NCBI GenBank assembly: GCA_964439085.1
Contig: CAYTNB010000052.1
Coordinates: forward strand, 1 to 14,975
DNA: 14,975 nucleotides
Reading direction: 5' to 3'
DNA from: JAADIV01 sp964439085
GTDB taxonomy: Bacteria > Desulfobacterota > Desulfobulbia > Desulfobulbales > VMSU01
Numbering within the stretch: the first letter of the stretch is position 1; each line of letters opens with the position of its first letter. Of this stretch, positions 1 to 6,427 are shown in pieces. Under the pieces are notes generated by a model that worked only from the letters and a program-made list of their open reading frames with translations, searched no databases and was not told where the DNA came from. A program made the translations under genes and the position numbers.

Positions 1-25
1 TCCTTATAAATTCTTTTCTAAAAAA

Positions 26-45
26 CAGGTAAGCGCAGACTCCGA
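26..45 (+). repeat. Dispersed motif copy A (CAGGTAAGCGCAGACTCCGA)
   Basis: This 20-base stretch lies in the leader of the kinase gene. It matches an inverted copy at 2484-2503 at 17 of 20 positions. It also shares its first 10 bases, plus a following AGACTCxGAG block, with 3512-3540. I do not recognise the motif as a named element. The rest of 1-167 is A+T-rich leader with no supportable gene. Confidence 0.45.
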
Positions 46-167
46 GAAAACAATCATGTAAGGTACTAAACAACTGGACCCATATCCCCTTAAGGAGGAC
101 AACTCTTATTCCTCTTTGATATTTGTCCCGCAACAGGCTGCACTTTTATTTTTACCCTTAACCACTT

Positions 168-2456
168 ATGCGTTTATCAATTAAATGGGTGATTATTATT
201 GGCTCGATACTCCTTGTTTGGAGTACCAACCTGATTATCATGCCTTCTTCATACCTTATGTCTGAGCGTATTTTAAACAGACATATCAGCGATATCATGC
301 AAAATGTTGTTGATCTTACCCTTGAGCAGAGTAAGAATCATCTAAACAAAGCCAAAAGTGCGGCCTTTCTCGCTAAACAGCTTCTGAGCGCCAACGTAGT
401 GAGAAATGATATAAAAGGTGACGCATCATTAGAACGCTATTTTTTTAACCAACTATCTATTTATCCTCACCTTGCCGGAATATATTTTGCCACTCCAGGC
501 GGCAATTTTTTTTATGTCAGCCGTGACCCCAAAAAGATTAAGAACGGTTACAGAACCAAGATTATTCGTTATGACCAGGCTGGCAAGCGAAAGGTTAAAC
601 TCATCTGGCGTGACAATAATTTTGGTTTAATTTCAGAGGAAGAAGACCCAACAGATTTATACGACCCACGTGAACGTCCCTGGTACACCGAGGTTATCGA
701 GAAACGCAATATAGTCTGGACAGATCCATACATTTTTTACACATCACAAAAACCCGGCGTAACCATTGCCGCCCCATCCTGGAATAAAGATGGTAATCTA
801 AAGGGTATTGTCGGGGTTGATGTTGAAATCTCAGAATTATCGACTTTTATAAGCAAGCTAAAGGTTGGGAAAACAGGACAAGCGTTTATGCTAAATCAGA
901 ATGGTGACGTAATTGCCTATAAAAACCTGGAAAATCTTATTATTCACAAAAAGAATTCATCTTCTTTTAGGTTGCCCAAGGTTAGTGAGATAAACAACGA
1001 TATAGTTTTCAACGCCTTTAATTCAGTGCATTGGCAGTATAACGATGATGGCTTTCTAAAACTTGACAAGTCAATTTTTTCATCATTTCTATTGAAAAAC
1101 AAGAAATTCAGCTGCATGTTTGCGCCTTTTCCAGACAAAAGATTGCCCTGGGTCATTGGAGTTTACTTGCCGGAAGATGATTATCTGGCTGAGATAAAAG
1201 AAAACAGAACCTTCAATATTGTCGCTACTGTAGTAATCTCTCTTCTAGCCTCGTTTTTGGGATTGATCCTGGCAAAGCGGATAATCAACCCAATAATAAA
1301 TCTGCAAAAAGAGGCAAGGGCTATTAAAAACAATGACCTTACAACCTCTTTTAAAACTTCATCAAAGTTCAATGAAATTCAGGAAACTGCCAATACCTTT
1401 GCCAGCATGAAAAAGGCCATTATCAACTATGAGGATACCCTTGTTGAGAAGGAAGAAATATATCGCGCCATCACCAACACCGCTAATGATGCGATAATAA
1501 TGATGAATGAAAAGTATTTGATATCATACTGGAATCCGGCGGCCGAGCAAATGTTTGGCTATGCAAGCTCTGAAGTAATTGGTGAGACCCTGCACCAAAC
1601 CATCGCCCCATCACGATTACTTGCCAAATACATCAAGGGATTACATCGTTTTGACCATGAAAAGAGAAACCAATTTATGGGTAAAACAATTGAGGTATCA
1701 GCCATAAATAAAGATGGGGTAGAATTTCCGATTGAGATCTCTCTTTCATCCATGAGAATTAACGGTAAACAGCACGCGCTGGCTATTATTCGTGATATCA
1801 CAGCCCGCACCCAAAATGACCAGATAAAAAAACAACTGGCCCATGACTTACACGATGGTATTGGCGGAAATCTCACCAACATCAAACTTTTAGCGAACAT
1901 CCTTGAATCAAAAAAAGACCAGCATATTATCAATGATGGGCTACATATCATTGCCGATCTTAGCATTGATTGTATCAGCGAAATAAGAAATTATATGAAC
2001 GTGCTTGAAGATCGGAATTTGAATTGGAAAGATTTCATAGATGAGCTGCGCGAGTACACCCACAGAGTTGTAGACCCCCACAATATTACGCCCTCTGTAT
2101 CCTCCGAGGTATCAGACAATGTACCGCCACCTAACGCCTTCTTGTATATGAATCTTTTTAAAACGGTCAAGGAGGCTGTAAACAATTCAGTCAAGCACGC
2201 CCACGCCACCAATCTTTGGGTTAAGTTCGAAATGTCCGGAGAAAATTTCGTTTGTGTTATTAAGGATAATGGCAGCGGTATTTCTCCCAGGGCGGGAAGT
2301 GGGCGAGGTCTGTTGAGTATGGAAAGCAGAGCTGCGGAATTAGGCGGTACCTTTAAACTAACAGATGAAGACGGTGTAGCTGTAACTATTACAGTGCCCA
2401 TCCTATCCGCCAATAATTCATTGTTACAGGGTGAAACCATACCTAAGGGCAATTAG
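168..2456 (+). CDS. Membrane sensor histidine kinase (dCache-HAMP-PAS-HisKA_3-HATPase_c)
   Basis: This is a 762-aa sensor kinase that would autophosphorylate on histidine and pass the phosphate to a response regulator, most likely the NarL-type one encoded next. A transmembrane segment at about 7-27 and another at about 349-370 bracket a periplasmic double-Cache sensor (about 35-345) with the typical YDPRERPWY at 165-173 and GVDVEIS near 216. HAMP follows at about 367-422, PAS at about 429-545, and a HisKA_3-type dimerisation region with DLHD, putting the phospho-acceptor at H562. HATPase_c (about 655-746) shows the N box (E669, N672, N673) and a DNGSG G1 box at 700-704. ATG 168 is the first possible start after an in-frame TAA at 159-161, and no Shine-Dalgarno precedes it at normal distance. 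Cache domains usually bind small organic molecules; the ligand here is unknown. The gene is clearly A+T-richer than the gsp genes. Confidence 0.93.
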   Translation: MRLSIKWVIIIGSILLVWSTNLIIMPSSYLMSERILNRHISDIMQNVVDLTLEQSKNHLNKAKSAAFLAKQLLSANVVRNDIKGDASLERYFFNQLSIYPHLAGIYFATPGGNFFYVSRDPKKIKNGYRTKIIRYDQAGKRKVKLIWRDNNFGLISEEEDPTDLYDPRERPWYTEVIEKRNIVWTDPYIFYTSQKPGVTIAAPSWNKDGNLKGIVGVDVEISELSTFISKLKVGKTGQAFMLNQNGDVIAYKNLENLIIHKKNSSSFRLPKVSEINNDIVFNAFNSVHWQYNDDGFLKLDKSIFSSFLLKNKKFSCMFAPFPDKRLPWVIGVYLPEDDYLAEIKENRTFNIVATVVISLLASFLGLILAKRIINPIINLQKEARAIKNNDLTTSFKTSSKFNEIQETANTFASMKKAIINYEDTLVEKEEIYRAITNTANDAIIMMNEKYLISYWNPAAEQMFGYASSEVIGETLHQTIAPSRLLAKYIKGLHRFDHEKRNQFMGKTIEVSAINKDGVEFPIEISLSSMRINGKQHALAIIRDITARTQNDQIKKQLAHDLHDGIGGNLTNIKLLANILESKKDQHIINDGLHIIADLSIDCISEIRNYMNVLEDRNLNWKDFIDELREYTHRVVDPHNITPSVSSEVSDNVPPPNAFLYMNLFKTVKEAVNNSVKHAHATNLWVKFEMSGENFVCVIKDNGSGISPRAGSGRGLLSMESRAAELGGTFKLTDEDGVAVTITVPILSANNSLLQGETIPKGN

Positions 2457-2483
2457 CGGAAAAATGGGCCAATTTCTCCGGCT

Positions 2484-2503
2484 TCGAGGTCTGCGCTTAT
2501 CTG
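2484..2503 (-). repeat. Dispersed motif copy B (inverted)
   Basis: Read on the minus strand this is CAGATAAGCGCAGACCTCGA, matching copy A at 26-45 at 17 of 20 positions. The two copies therefore bracket the kinase gene in opposite orientation. It directly precedes the hairpin at 2504-2535. Confidence 0.45.
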
Positions 2504-2535
2504 TAGGAGGCTCTCTATTCTCGGACAGCCTCCTA
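2504..2535 (+). other. Stem-loop between kinase and regulator genes
   Basis: TAGGAGGCT (2504-2512) and AGCCTCCTA (2527-2535) form a perfect 9-bp stem around a 14-base loop. No T-run follows on either strand, so it is not a standard Rho-independent terminator. It could slow transcription, mark an RNA processing point or protect the upstream message. It sits in the 186-base spacer (2457-2642), where I see no gene. Confidence 0.5.
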
Positions 2536-2642
2536 GATGAAGATGACTTAAACCCACAGTTAAAGCAACTTATGAACTAAACAAAGTCCCGGAATGGGGA
2601 TAGGAAGTACAGTGAGATCATTATGACAAACAAGGTATCAAC

Positions 2643-3266
2643 ATGAGATTTATTATTGTTGAAGACAATACCATGCTCCGTAAGAATTTGGCACTTTTAC
2701 TTAACGGAGAGGCAGGCCTTGAGTTATGTGGAGACTTTGGAACTGCAGAAGAGGCCATACCAGCCATCAAAGAAATTCAACCAGACATGATGTTGGTAGA
2801 TTTAGGCCTGCCAGGAATTTCAGGCATCGAATTGACTCATTTAGTTAAGAGCGAATATCCTGAGATAGAGGTTCTTGTTCACACGGTCTTTGATGCCAGA
2901 GATAAGGTCTTCGATGCGATTAAGGCCGGAGCCTCAGGCTATATTTTAAAAGGTGCCTCCCCCAGGGAATTAATTGAAGCAATTGACAATCTTAGCAAAG
3001 GCGGTGCTCCCATGAGCCCGAAAATTGCGAGGGCAGTAATCAACGAATTCCACCAAAAATCAATTGAAGATCAATATCTGTTAAGCCCACGGGAAAAAGA
3101 AATTCTGTCCGAGCTTGAAAAAGGCCAAACCTACAAAGACCTGGCAGCAAAACTGTTCATCAGCCCACATACCATCCACACCCACATAAAGCACATCTAC
3201 GAGAAGCTGCATGCCAAAAGCCGAAAAGAGGCTCTGGTCACTGCCCGTCGCAAAGGAATTATATAG
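2643..3266 (+). CDS. NarL/LuxR-family response regulator
   Basis: This is a 207-aa response regulator. The receiver domain (about 1-118) shows the acidic pair E7/D8, the phospho-acceptor D53 (in MMLVDLGLPG), the switch residue T81 and K103. A linker leads to a LuxR-type helix-turn-helix (about 146-205) with LSPREKEIL and the recognition-helix run ISPHTIHTHIKHIYEKL. Phosphorylation of D53 would promote dimerisation and DNA binding. A weak AAGG lies 7 bases before ATG 2643. The gene follows a kinase of the matching HisKA_3 type on the same strand, so they are very probably a cognate pair, although a 186-base spacer with a hairpin separates them. Nothing visible shows which promoters it controls; the downstream gsp operon is a candidate by proximity only. 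Confidence 0.94.
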   Translation: MRFIIVEDNTMLRKNLALLLNGEAGLELCGDFGTAEEAIPAIKEIQPDMMLVDLGLPGISGIELTHLVKSEYPEIEVLVHTVFDARDKVFDAIKAGASGYILKGASPRELIEAIDNLSKGGAPMSPKIARAVINEFHQKSIEDQYLLSPREKEILSELEKGQTYKDLAAKLFISPHTIHTHIKHIYEKLHAKSRKEALVTARRKGII

Positions 3267-3315
3267 TTGACATTTTTATAACTTGTATGATTCAATCTAG
3301 CACAACGTAAAAAAA

Positions 3316-3395
3316 GTAAGCGCTCCATGAACACTCTGAAGCCCTTACATTCCGAGATGTTATGAAGTCAAGAGTATGGTTTATTGAGTGCTTAC
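3316..3395. repeat. Imperfect 80-base inverted repeat
   Basis: The outer arms GTAAGCGCTC (3316-3325) and GAGTGCTTAC (3386-3395) pair over 10 positions with one G-T. Inner pairing is also possible (CCAT with ATGG, ACTCT with AGAGT). Seven A's at 3309-3315 lie just left of it. Read on the minus strand this is a long stem-loop followed by a T-run, resembling a terminator or the end of a small RNA, although no minus-strand gene ends here. The arms also resemble the dispersed GGTAAGCG...ACTC motif in opposite orientations. Confidence 0.45.
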
Positions 3396-3422
3396 CAAAA
3401 AAATCTTCAATAGAAATAGTTT

Positions 3423-3453
3423 TTAACTTTGTTGGGTAAATTTAGGATATAAT
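3423..3453 (+). promoter_or_regulatory. Predicted sigma-70 promoter for the lipoprotein/gsp operon
   Basis: A perfect TATAAT lies at 3448-3453. The best -35 candidate is TTAACT at 3423-3428 (4 of 6 matches to TTGACA) with a 19-base spacer, so the -35 is weak and activation may be needed. The start would fall near A3461, at the edge of the palindrome. It is the best promoter-like sequence before the rightward genes from 3623 onward. Confidence 0.5.
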
Positions 3454-3454
3454 G

Positions 3455-3488
3455 TTTTTTACTCCGTGTTGCAACGCGGAGTAAAAAA
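3455..3488. repeat. 34-bp near-perfect palindrome at the predicted transcription start
   Basis: The sequence is symmetric about 3471/3472 with one imperfect pair (T3467 opposite G3476, a G-T pair in RNA). Six T's precede an ACTCCG arm, the centre is GTTGCAAC, and a CGGAGT arm is followed by six A's. A transcript starting near 3461 would open with an 8-bp stem capped by UUGCAA. The T's come before and the A's after the stem, the reverse of an intrinsic terminator on either strand. It could be an operator for a dimeric regulator or a 5' mRNA-stabilising stem-loop. Confidence 0.7.
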
Positions 3489-3511
3489 GTGTATTAGGAC
3501 GTTTGATATAG

Positions 3512-3540
3512 CAGGTAAGCGAACGGAGTGAGACTCTGAG
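3512..3540 (+). repeat. Dispersed motif copy E
   Basis: CAGGTAAGCG (3512-3521) is identical to positions 26-35, and AGACTCTGAG (3531-3540) matches 37-46 at 9 of 10 positions. Nine extra bases sit between the two blocks here. It lies in the untranslated leader between the predicted promoter and the lipoprotein gene. Confidence 0.4.
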
Positions 3541-3576
3541 GCGTAGCAGTAGCAGACAGGTTCATGCCAAAAATAT

Positions 3577-3599
3577 TTATTTGCCATGTCGGTAAATAA
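3577..3599 (+). other. Leader hairpin upstream of the lipoprotein gene
   Basis: TTATTTGCC (3577-3585) pairs with GGTAAATAA (3591-3599) around a 5-base loop, with one G-T pair. It ends 7 bases before the strong Shine-Dalgarno of the lipoprotein gene, so it might influence ribosome access. It is A-T rich and only moderately stable. I see no riboswitch fold and no other gene in 3267-3622. Confidence 0.35.
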
Positions 3600-3606
3600 T
3601 CATGAG

Positions 3607-3614
3607 AAAGGAGG
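3607..3614 (+). promoter_or_regulatory. Very strong ribosome binding site (AAAGGAGG)
   Basis: AAAGGAGG lies 8 bases before ATG 3623. It is the strongest Shine-Dalgarno at normal spacing in this window and decides the start of the small lipoprotein gene. It predicts high translation of the first gene of the operon. Confidence 0.8.
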
Positions 3615-3622
3615 AATTGCAT

Positions 3623-3763
3623 ATGAGGGGCAAATTAATGAAACTTTTGACAGCAATAGTAATTCTGGCAGCGTTGTTCTTTACAGCAGGCTGTAACGGC
3701 GGTGGCGGCGGTAGTGGTACTTCCACCACTACAAGCGGATCTGTAAGCGGCAGTGCTTCATAA
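3623..3763 (+). CDS. Small lipoprotein, 46 aa, unknown function
   Basis: ATG 3623 to TAA 3761-3763 encodes 46 residues. A basic start (MRGKLMK) and a hydrophobic stretch (about 8-22) lead to TAGC at 21-24, a lipobox with C24 as the lipidated residue. The predicted mature peptide is only 23 residues, made almost wholly of Gly, Ser, Thr and Ala, which looks like the flexible linker that normally tethers a larger lipoprotein domain. N25 follows the cysteine, so outer-membrane sorting is possible. The Shine-Dalgarno is excellent. The next gene starts 24 bases downstream and has its own signal peptide. It may be a complete small lipoprotein working with its neighbours, or the remnant of a longer lipoprotein. 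I do not recognise a family. Confidence 0.75.
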   Translation: MRGKLMKLLTAIVILAALFFTAGCNGGGGGSGTSTTTSGSVSGSAS

Positions 3764-3787
3764 AAAATATACCGGGAGAATATCAAC

Positions 3788-5500
3788 ATGAAAAATCGTA
3801 AGATATCCTTATGCGGCATGATAGCGGCCGTTTTCTTCATTTTGTCAATATATACCAGCGTCTGGGCGGCATTAACACCCAACACTTCATACACCGTTAC
3901 CATTGAAAAGGTGAAGAGTGACGGCACAATTGGCTCACTGGGGCTATCAACCGCCGGCACCACCGATAACAACGGTAAACTCTCTTTTACCATGAGCAGC
4001 GTGCCTTCCAACGACACATGTAATTTTTTGGTAACTACCATCACGGATGGGAGTGGAGCTACAGTCCGTAAGGGTATTGCTCCCTGTCCCGATGTCGACA
4101 GCACCCTGCCGCTGGGAATTTCCCCATTGACGACCAAACAGACCACCGCCCTGCTGGACGCCTTTGCGGCCGCTGGCACCGATGATTCCATTCTGGCCGT
4201 TTTCGGCAGTGTTGTTGTCCGCTCCACCGGAGTAACAGATACGGAGTTGAAAAAAATTGCAAACATCATTAACAGCGGCATCAACGGTACAGGTGGTTTT
4301 GCGGATTATCTTACCAGCAACGGGGTTTCAGCCAGTGAGCTGGCCGCCTATCGCAGTGCCATCGTTGCCAATCTGGCCAATGCCAGCAGTGGTTACTCTA
4401 AAATCATGAAAGATGCCGTGGATGACGGTATTGCCTCTGCTACCGCTGAACGTCAAAAGCGTGGTGAGGCTGCGGCAAAATTAATGTCCGTTCTGGTAGA
4501 TGCCGCTGATACGGCTGGATTTTCACCGGATCTCGTCCTAGAGGCCTTTAACGCCATGGGATCCGTAGTGATTCCCCTGTTCCAGACGGCGGTTGCAAAT
4601 GGTGACATAAATGCCATTGTCGGCAAGTCCATCGATTCTTCCGTTGGCGGAGGCGTTGACAAGCTGCGAGCCGATAAGGAAATAAAAAATTACCAGGATG
4701 CACTGACTACTCTTGGGGCATCCGGCGCAGAACTCACCCAGTTTACAACTGCGGCCAGCGCCCTGTCAGACAGCATGCGTAGCGCTTTTCAAACCTCCGA
4801 GGAGGTATTTGACGACAATGAAGATGTAGGGAAAATAAACACAGCGCAAGGGGCAATGGAAACGACCATGAATAATGCCTTTAACACATTTACAACTGCG
4901 ATAGCGGCCTCAAACACCTCACTAGGAACCCTTGTGACTGCGCTGAATGGAGTCTTGGGAGCCGGAGCTGTCAGCAACACTGATTTTCAGACCTATGCCA
5001 AAGACGGCAGCACCCAGGTGAATTGGCCCATCACAATGGTAATCGTGGCAAACTGGATTAATGATGCGGTCATAGCCAATGGTAACAATATCAATACTAC
5101 CATCGCATATACCAGGGATACAGTCGCACTTCCTGGGGCAATCAACTGGATTGGTAATTGTAGTGATAATAGCAGCACCGATCCTGGTACTTGTACGGGG
5201 GCAGGAGGCGGCTGGACAGTCGAGCGCACCAACTTTACAGGGGCAGCCATGAACATCCCCGCCTCCTATGCGGCCCTGTTTGGTATCCAGGAAGATATTA
5301 TGATCAGGGATTTCACCCGCTATAATGCTGACACTGCAGCTAATGGAGATATGAGCGCAATGCAGACGATGGAGAAGGCTTACAGCGATGCCCTGGGCAC
5401 CATTGCCGGGAATATAAGCGGCACCAATCCCAATAGCACCGCCATTACCGCTGCCCAGAAAAAGGCCATAGTGCGTCTACTGAAGTCACCGCAGTTCTAA
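3788..5500 (+). CDS. Exported 570-aa protein of unknown family, leads the gsp operon
   Basis: I do not recognise this protein. It has a clear signal peptide (1-27, predicted cleavage SVWA/ALTP), so it is periplasmic or secreted. Residues about 30-105 look beta-rich with two cysteines (C78, C100) that could form a disulfide, like a small Ig-like or carbohydrate-binding-type domain. Residues about 115-400 are Ala-rich and probably mostly helical. A C-terminal region (about 405-570) has a second cysteine pair (C458, C469) in a Gly/Asn/Ser-rich loop and ends in a basic helix. No catalytic motif is apparent. ATG 3788 has GGGAG at 3774-3778, 9 bases upstream. The stop lies 3 bases before the gspC start, so it is almost certainly cotranscribed with the secretion genes and may be a substrate, a chaperone or an extra component. 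Composition matches the gsp genes rather than the kinase block. Confidence 0.85.
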   Translation: MKNRKISLCGMIAAVFFILSIYTSVWAALTPNTSYTVTIEKVKSDGTIGSLGLSTAGTTDNNGKLSFTMSSVPSNDTCNFLVTTITDGSGATVRKGIAPCPDVDSTLPLGISPLTTKQTTALLDAFAAAGTDDSILAVFGSVVVRSTGVTDTELKKIANIINSGINGTGGFADYLTSNGVSASELAAYRSAIVANLANASSGYSKIMKDAVDDGIASATAERQKRGEAAAKLMSVLVDAADTAGFSPDLVLEAFNAMGSVVIPLFQTAVANGDINAIVGKSIDSSVGGGVDKLRADKEIKNYQDALTTLGASGAELTQFTTAASALSDSMRSAFQTSEEVFDDNEDVGKINTAQGAMETTMNNAFNTFTTAIAASNTSLGTLVTALNGVLGAGAVSNTDFQTYAKDGSTQVNWPITMVIVANWINDAVIANGNNINTTIAYTRDTVALPGAINWIGNCSDNSSTDPGTCTGAGGGWTVERTNFTGAAMNIPASYAALFGIQEDIMIRDFTRYNADTAANGDMSAMQTMEKAYSDALGTIAGNISGTNPNSTAITAAQKKAIVRLLKSPQF

Positions 5501-5503
5501 ACG

Positions 5504-6403
5504 GTGTACTCCGTCTTTGCCCGACCGATACGATCGGCAAAACAATGGTTTACAACACGTCGGCGGGGTAATTCCCTCCGTCGTGTTATTATGTATCTGC
5601 TGATAATTGCGGGGGCGCGGGGGGCCGCCAACCTGTTCTGGCAGGTTTACGACCCGCAAAACACCGCTTTCCCGGTTATGAACGGCAGTGCGGCCGCTTC
5701 CCTGTCCCCGTCTCCCGTGCGGGCTGATGCCTCTCTCCCTGTTCCACCACATATATTCGGCAAGGCGGCTATTGAACCAGTTGAGGATGAAACAGCGGAC
5801 ACAGTTGCCGCTACCGACCTTAACCTGACCCTTAACGGCGTCATCGCCGCCCAGGCGCCCAATCAATCTCTGGCGATTATCACGGTTCTGAAGGACAAAA
5901 ACGATAAGCAGGCCGCCGATATGTTGTACGGCGTGGGCGACATTATAATACCCCAGGTTGTTATCCGGCAAATCCTCGCTGACCGAGTCATCCTTGACCG
6001 GAACGGCAGCATGGAGGCCCTGTTTCTGGGTACCGGAAAGCGGCCCGGCCAGAGGGGCGGCATCCACCCCATCGGCGATGGGGTTCACTGGCAGATGGAC
6101 GGCAAATTTCTCGACCGGCAGTTGGCAGACCTCTCATCCCTTTCCAGACAGTTCGACCTGCGCCCCTATGTCAAGGGCGGCCGCCAACAGGGGTTCAGGC
6201 TGGCGGCCAAAGAGGGCAGCCCCCTTCTGCGCAAACTTGGCCTGCGGCCCGGCGATATTATCTATGAAATTAACGGTATCTGGGTTAAAGATATTCCCCA
6301 GGCCTGGAAAGCCCTGCAAAAGATAAAGACAGCAAGCCGGATAAAGCTGGCCATTGGCCGTGACAACCACCGCATACAACAAATTTATTCAATTAACCGC
6401 TGA
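5504..6403 (+). CDS. gspC: Type II secretion inner-membrane protein GspC
   Basis: This 299-aa protein links the outer-membrane secretin to the inner-membrane platform. After a basic cytoplasmic tail comes one membrane segment (about 28-48), then a Pro/Ala/Ser-rich linker, the periplasmic HR domain (about 104-176, from LNLTLNGVIA to MEALFL), which in known systems binds the N0 domain of GspD, and a C-terminal PDZ domain (about 226-298, GFRLAAKEGSPLLRKLGL... with RPGDII). The start is GTG 5504, 3 bases after the preceding stop; the next in-frame ATG (5591, residue 30) would cut into the membrane segment, so GTG is preferred. No strong Shine-Dalgarno is seen, so translation is probably coupled to the upstream gene. 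Confidence 0.92.
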   Translation: MYSVFARPIRSAKQWFTTRRRGNSLRRVIMYLLIIAGARGAANLFWQVYDPQNTAFPVMNGSAAASLSPSPVRADASLPVPPHIFGKAAIEPVEDETADTVAATDLNLTLNGVIAAQAPNQSLAIITVLKDKNDKQAADMLYGVGDIIIPQVVIRQILADRVILDRNGSMEALFLGTGKRPGQRGGIHPIGDGVHWQMDGKFLDRQLADLSSLSRQFDLRPYVKGGRQQGFRLAAKEGSPLLRKLGLRPGDIIYEINGIWVKDIPQAWKALQKIKTASRIKLAIGRDNHRIQQIYSINR

Positions 6404-6427
6404 CCATCCCGGCTAAGCCGCGGAGAA

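Noticed and set aside
92..184. A perfect AAGGAGG at 92-98 suggesting a leader peptide before the kinase
   Set aside because: The only start codon within a plausible distance is TTG at 116, 17 bases away. An in-frame extension of the kinase is blocked by stops at 117-119 and 159-161.
2504..2535. A terminator for the kinase gene
   Set aside because: The stem is good, but no T-run follows on either strand.
3267..3291. TTGACA right after the regulator stop, with TATGAT at 3286-3291
   Set aside because: The spacer is only 13 bases, too short for a sigma-70 promoter, and the promoter at 3448-3453 is better placed.
3300..3437. An integron attC-like site (GCACAAC near 3300, GTTGGGT at 3431-3437, inverted repeat between them)
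   Set aside because: The left core does not fit RYYYAAC, the distances from the cores to the stem are very unequal (about 9 and 35 bases), and no integrase or cassette gene is present.
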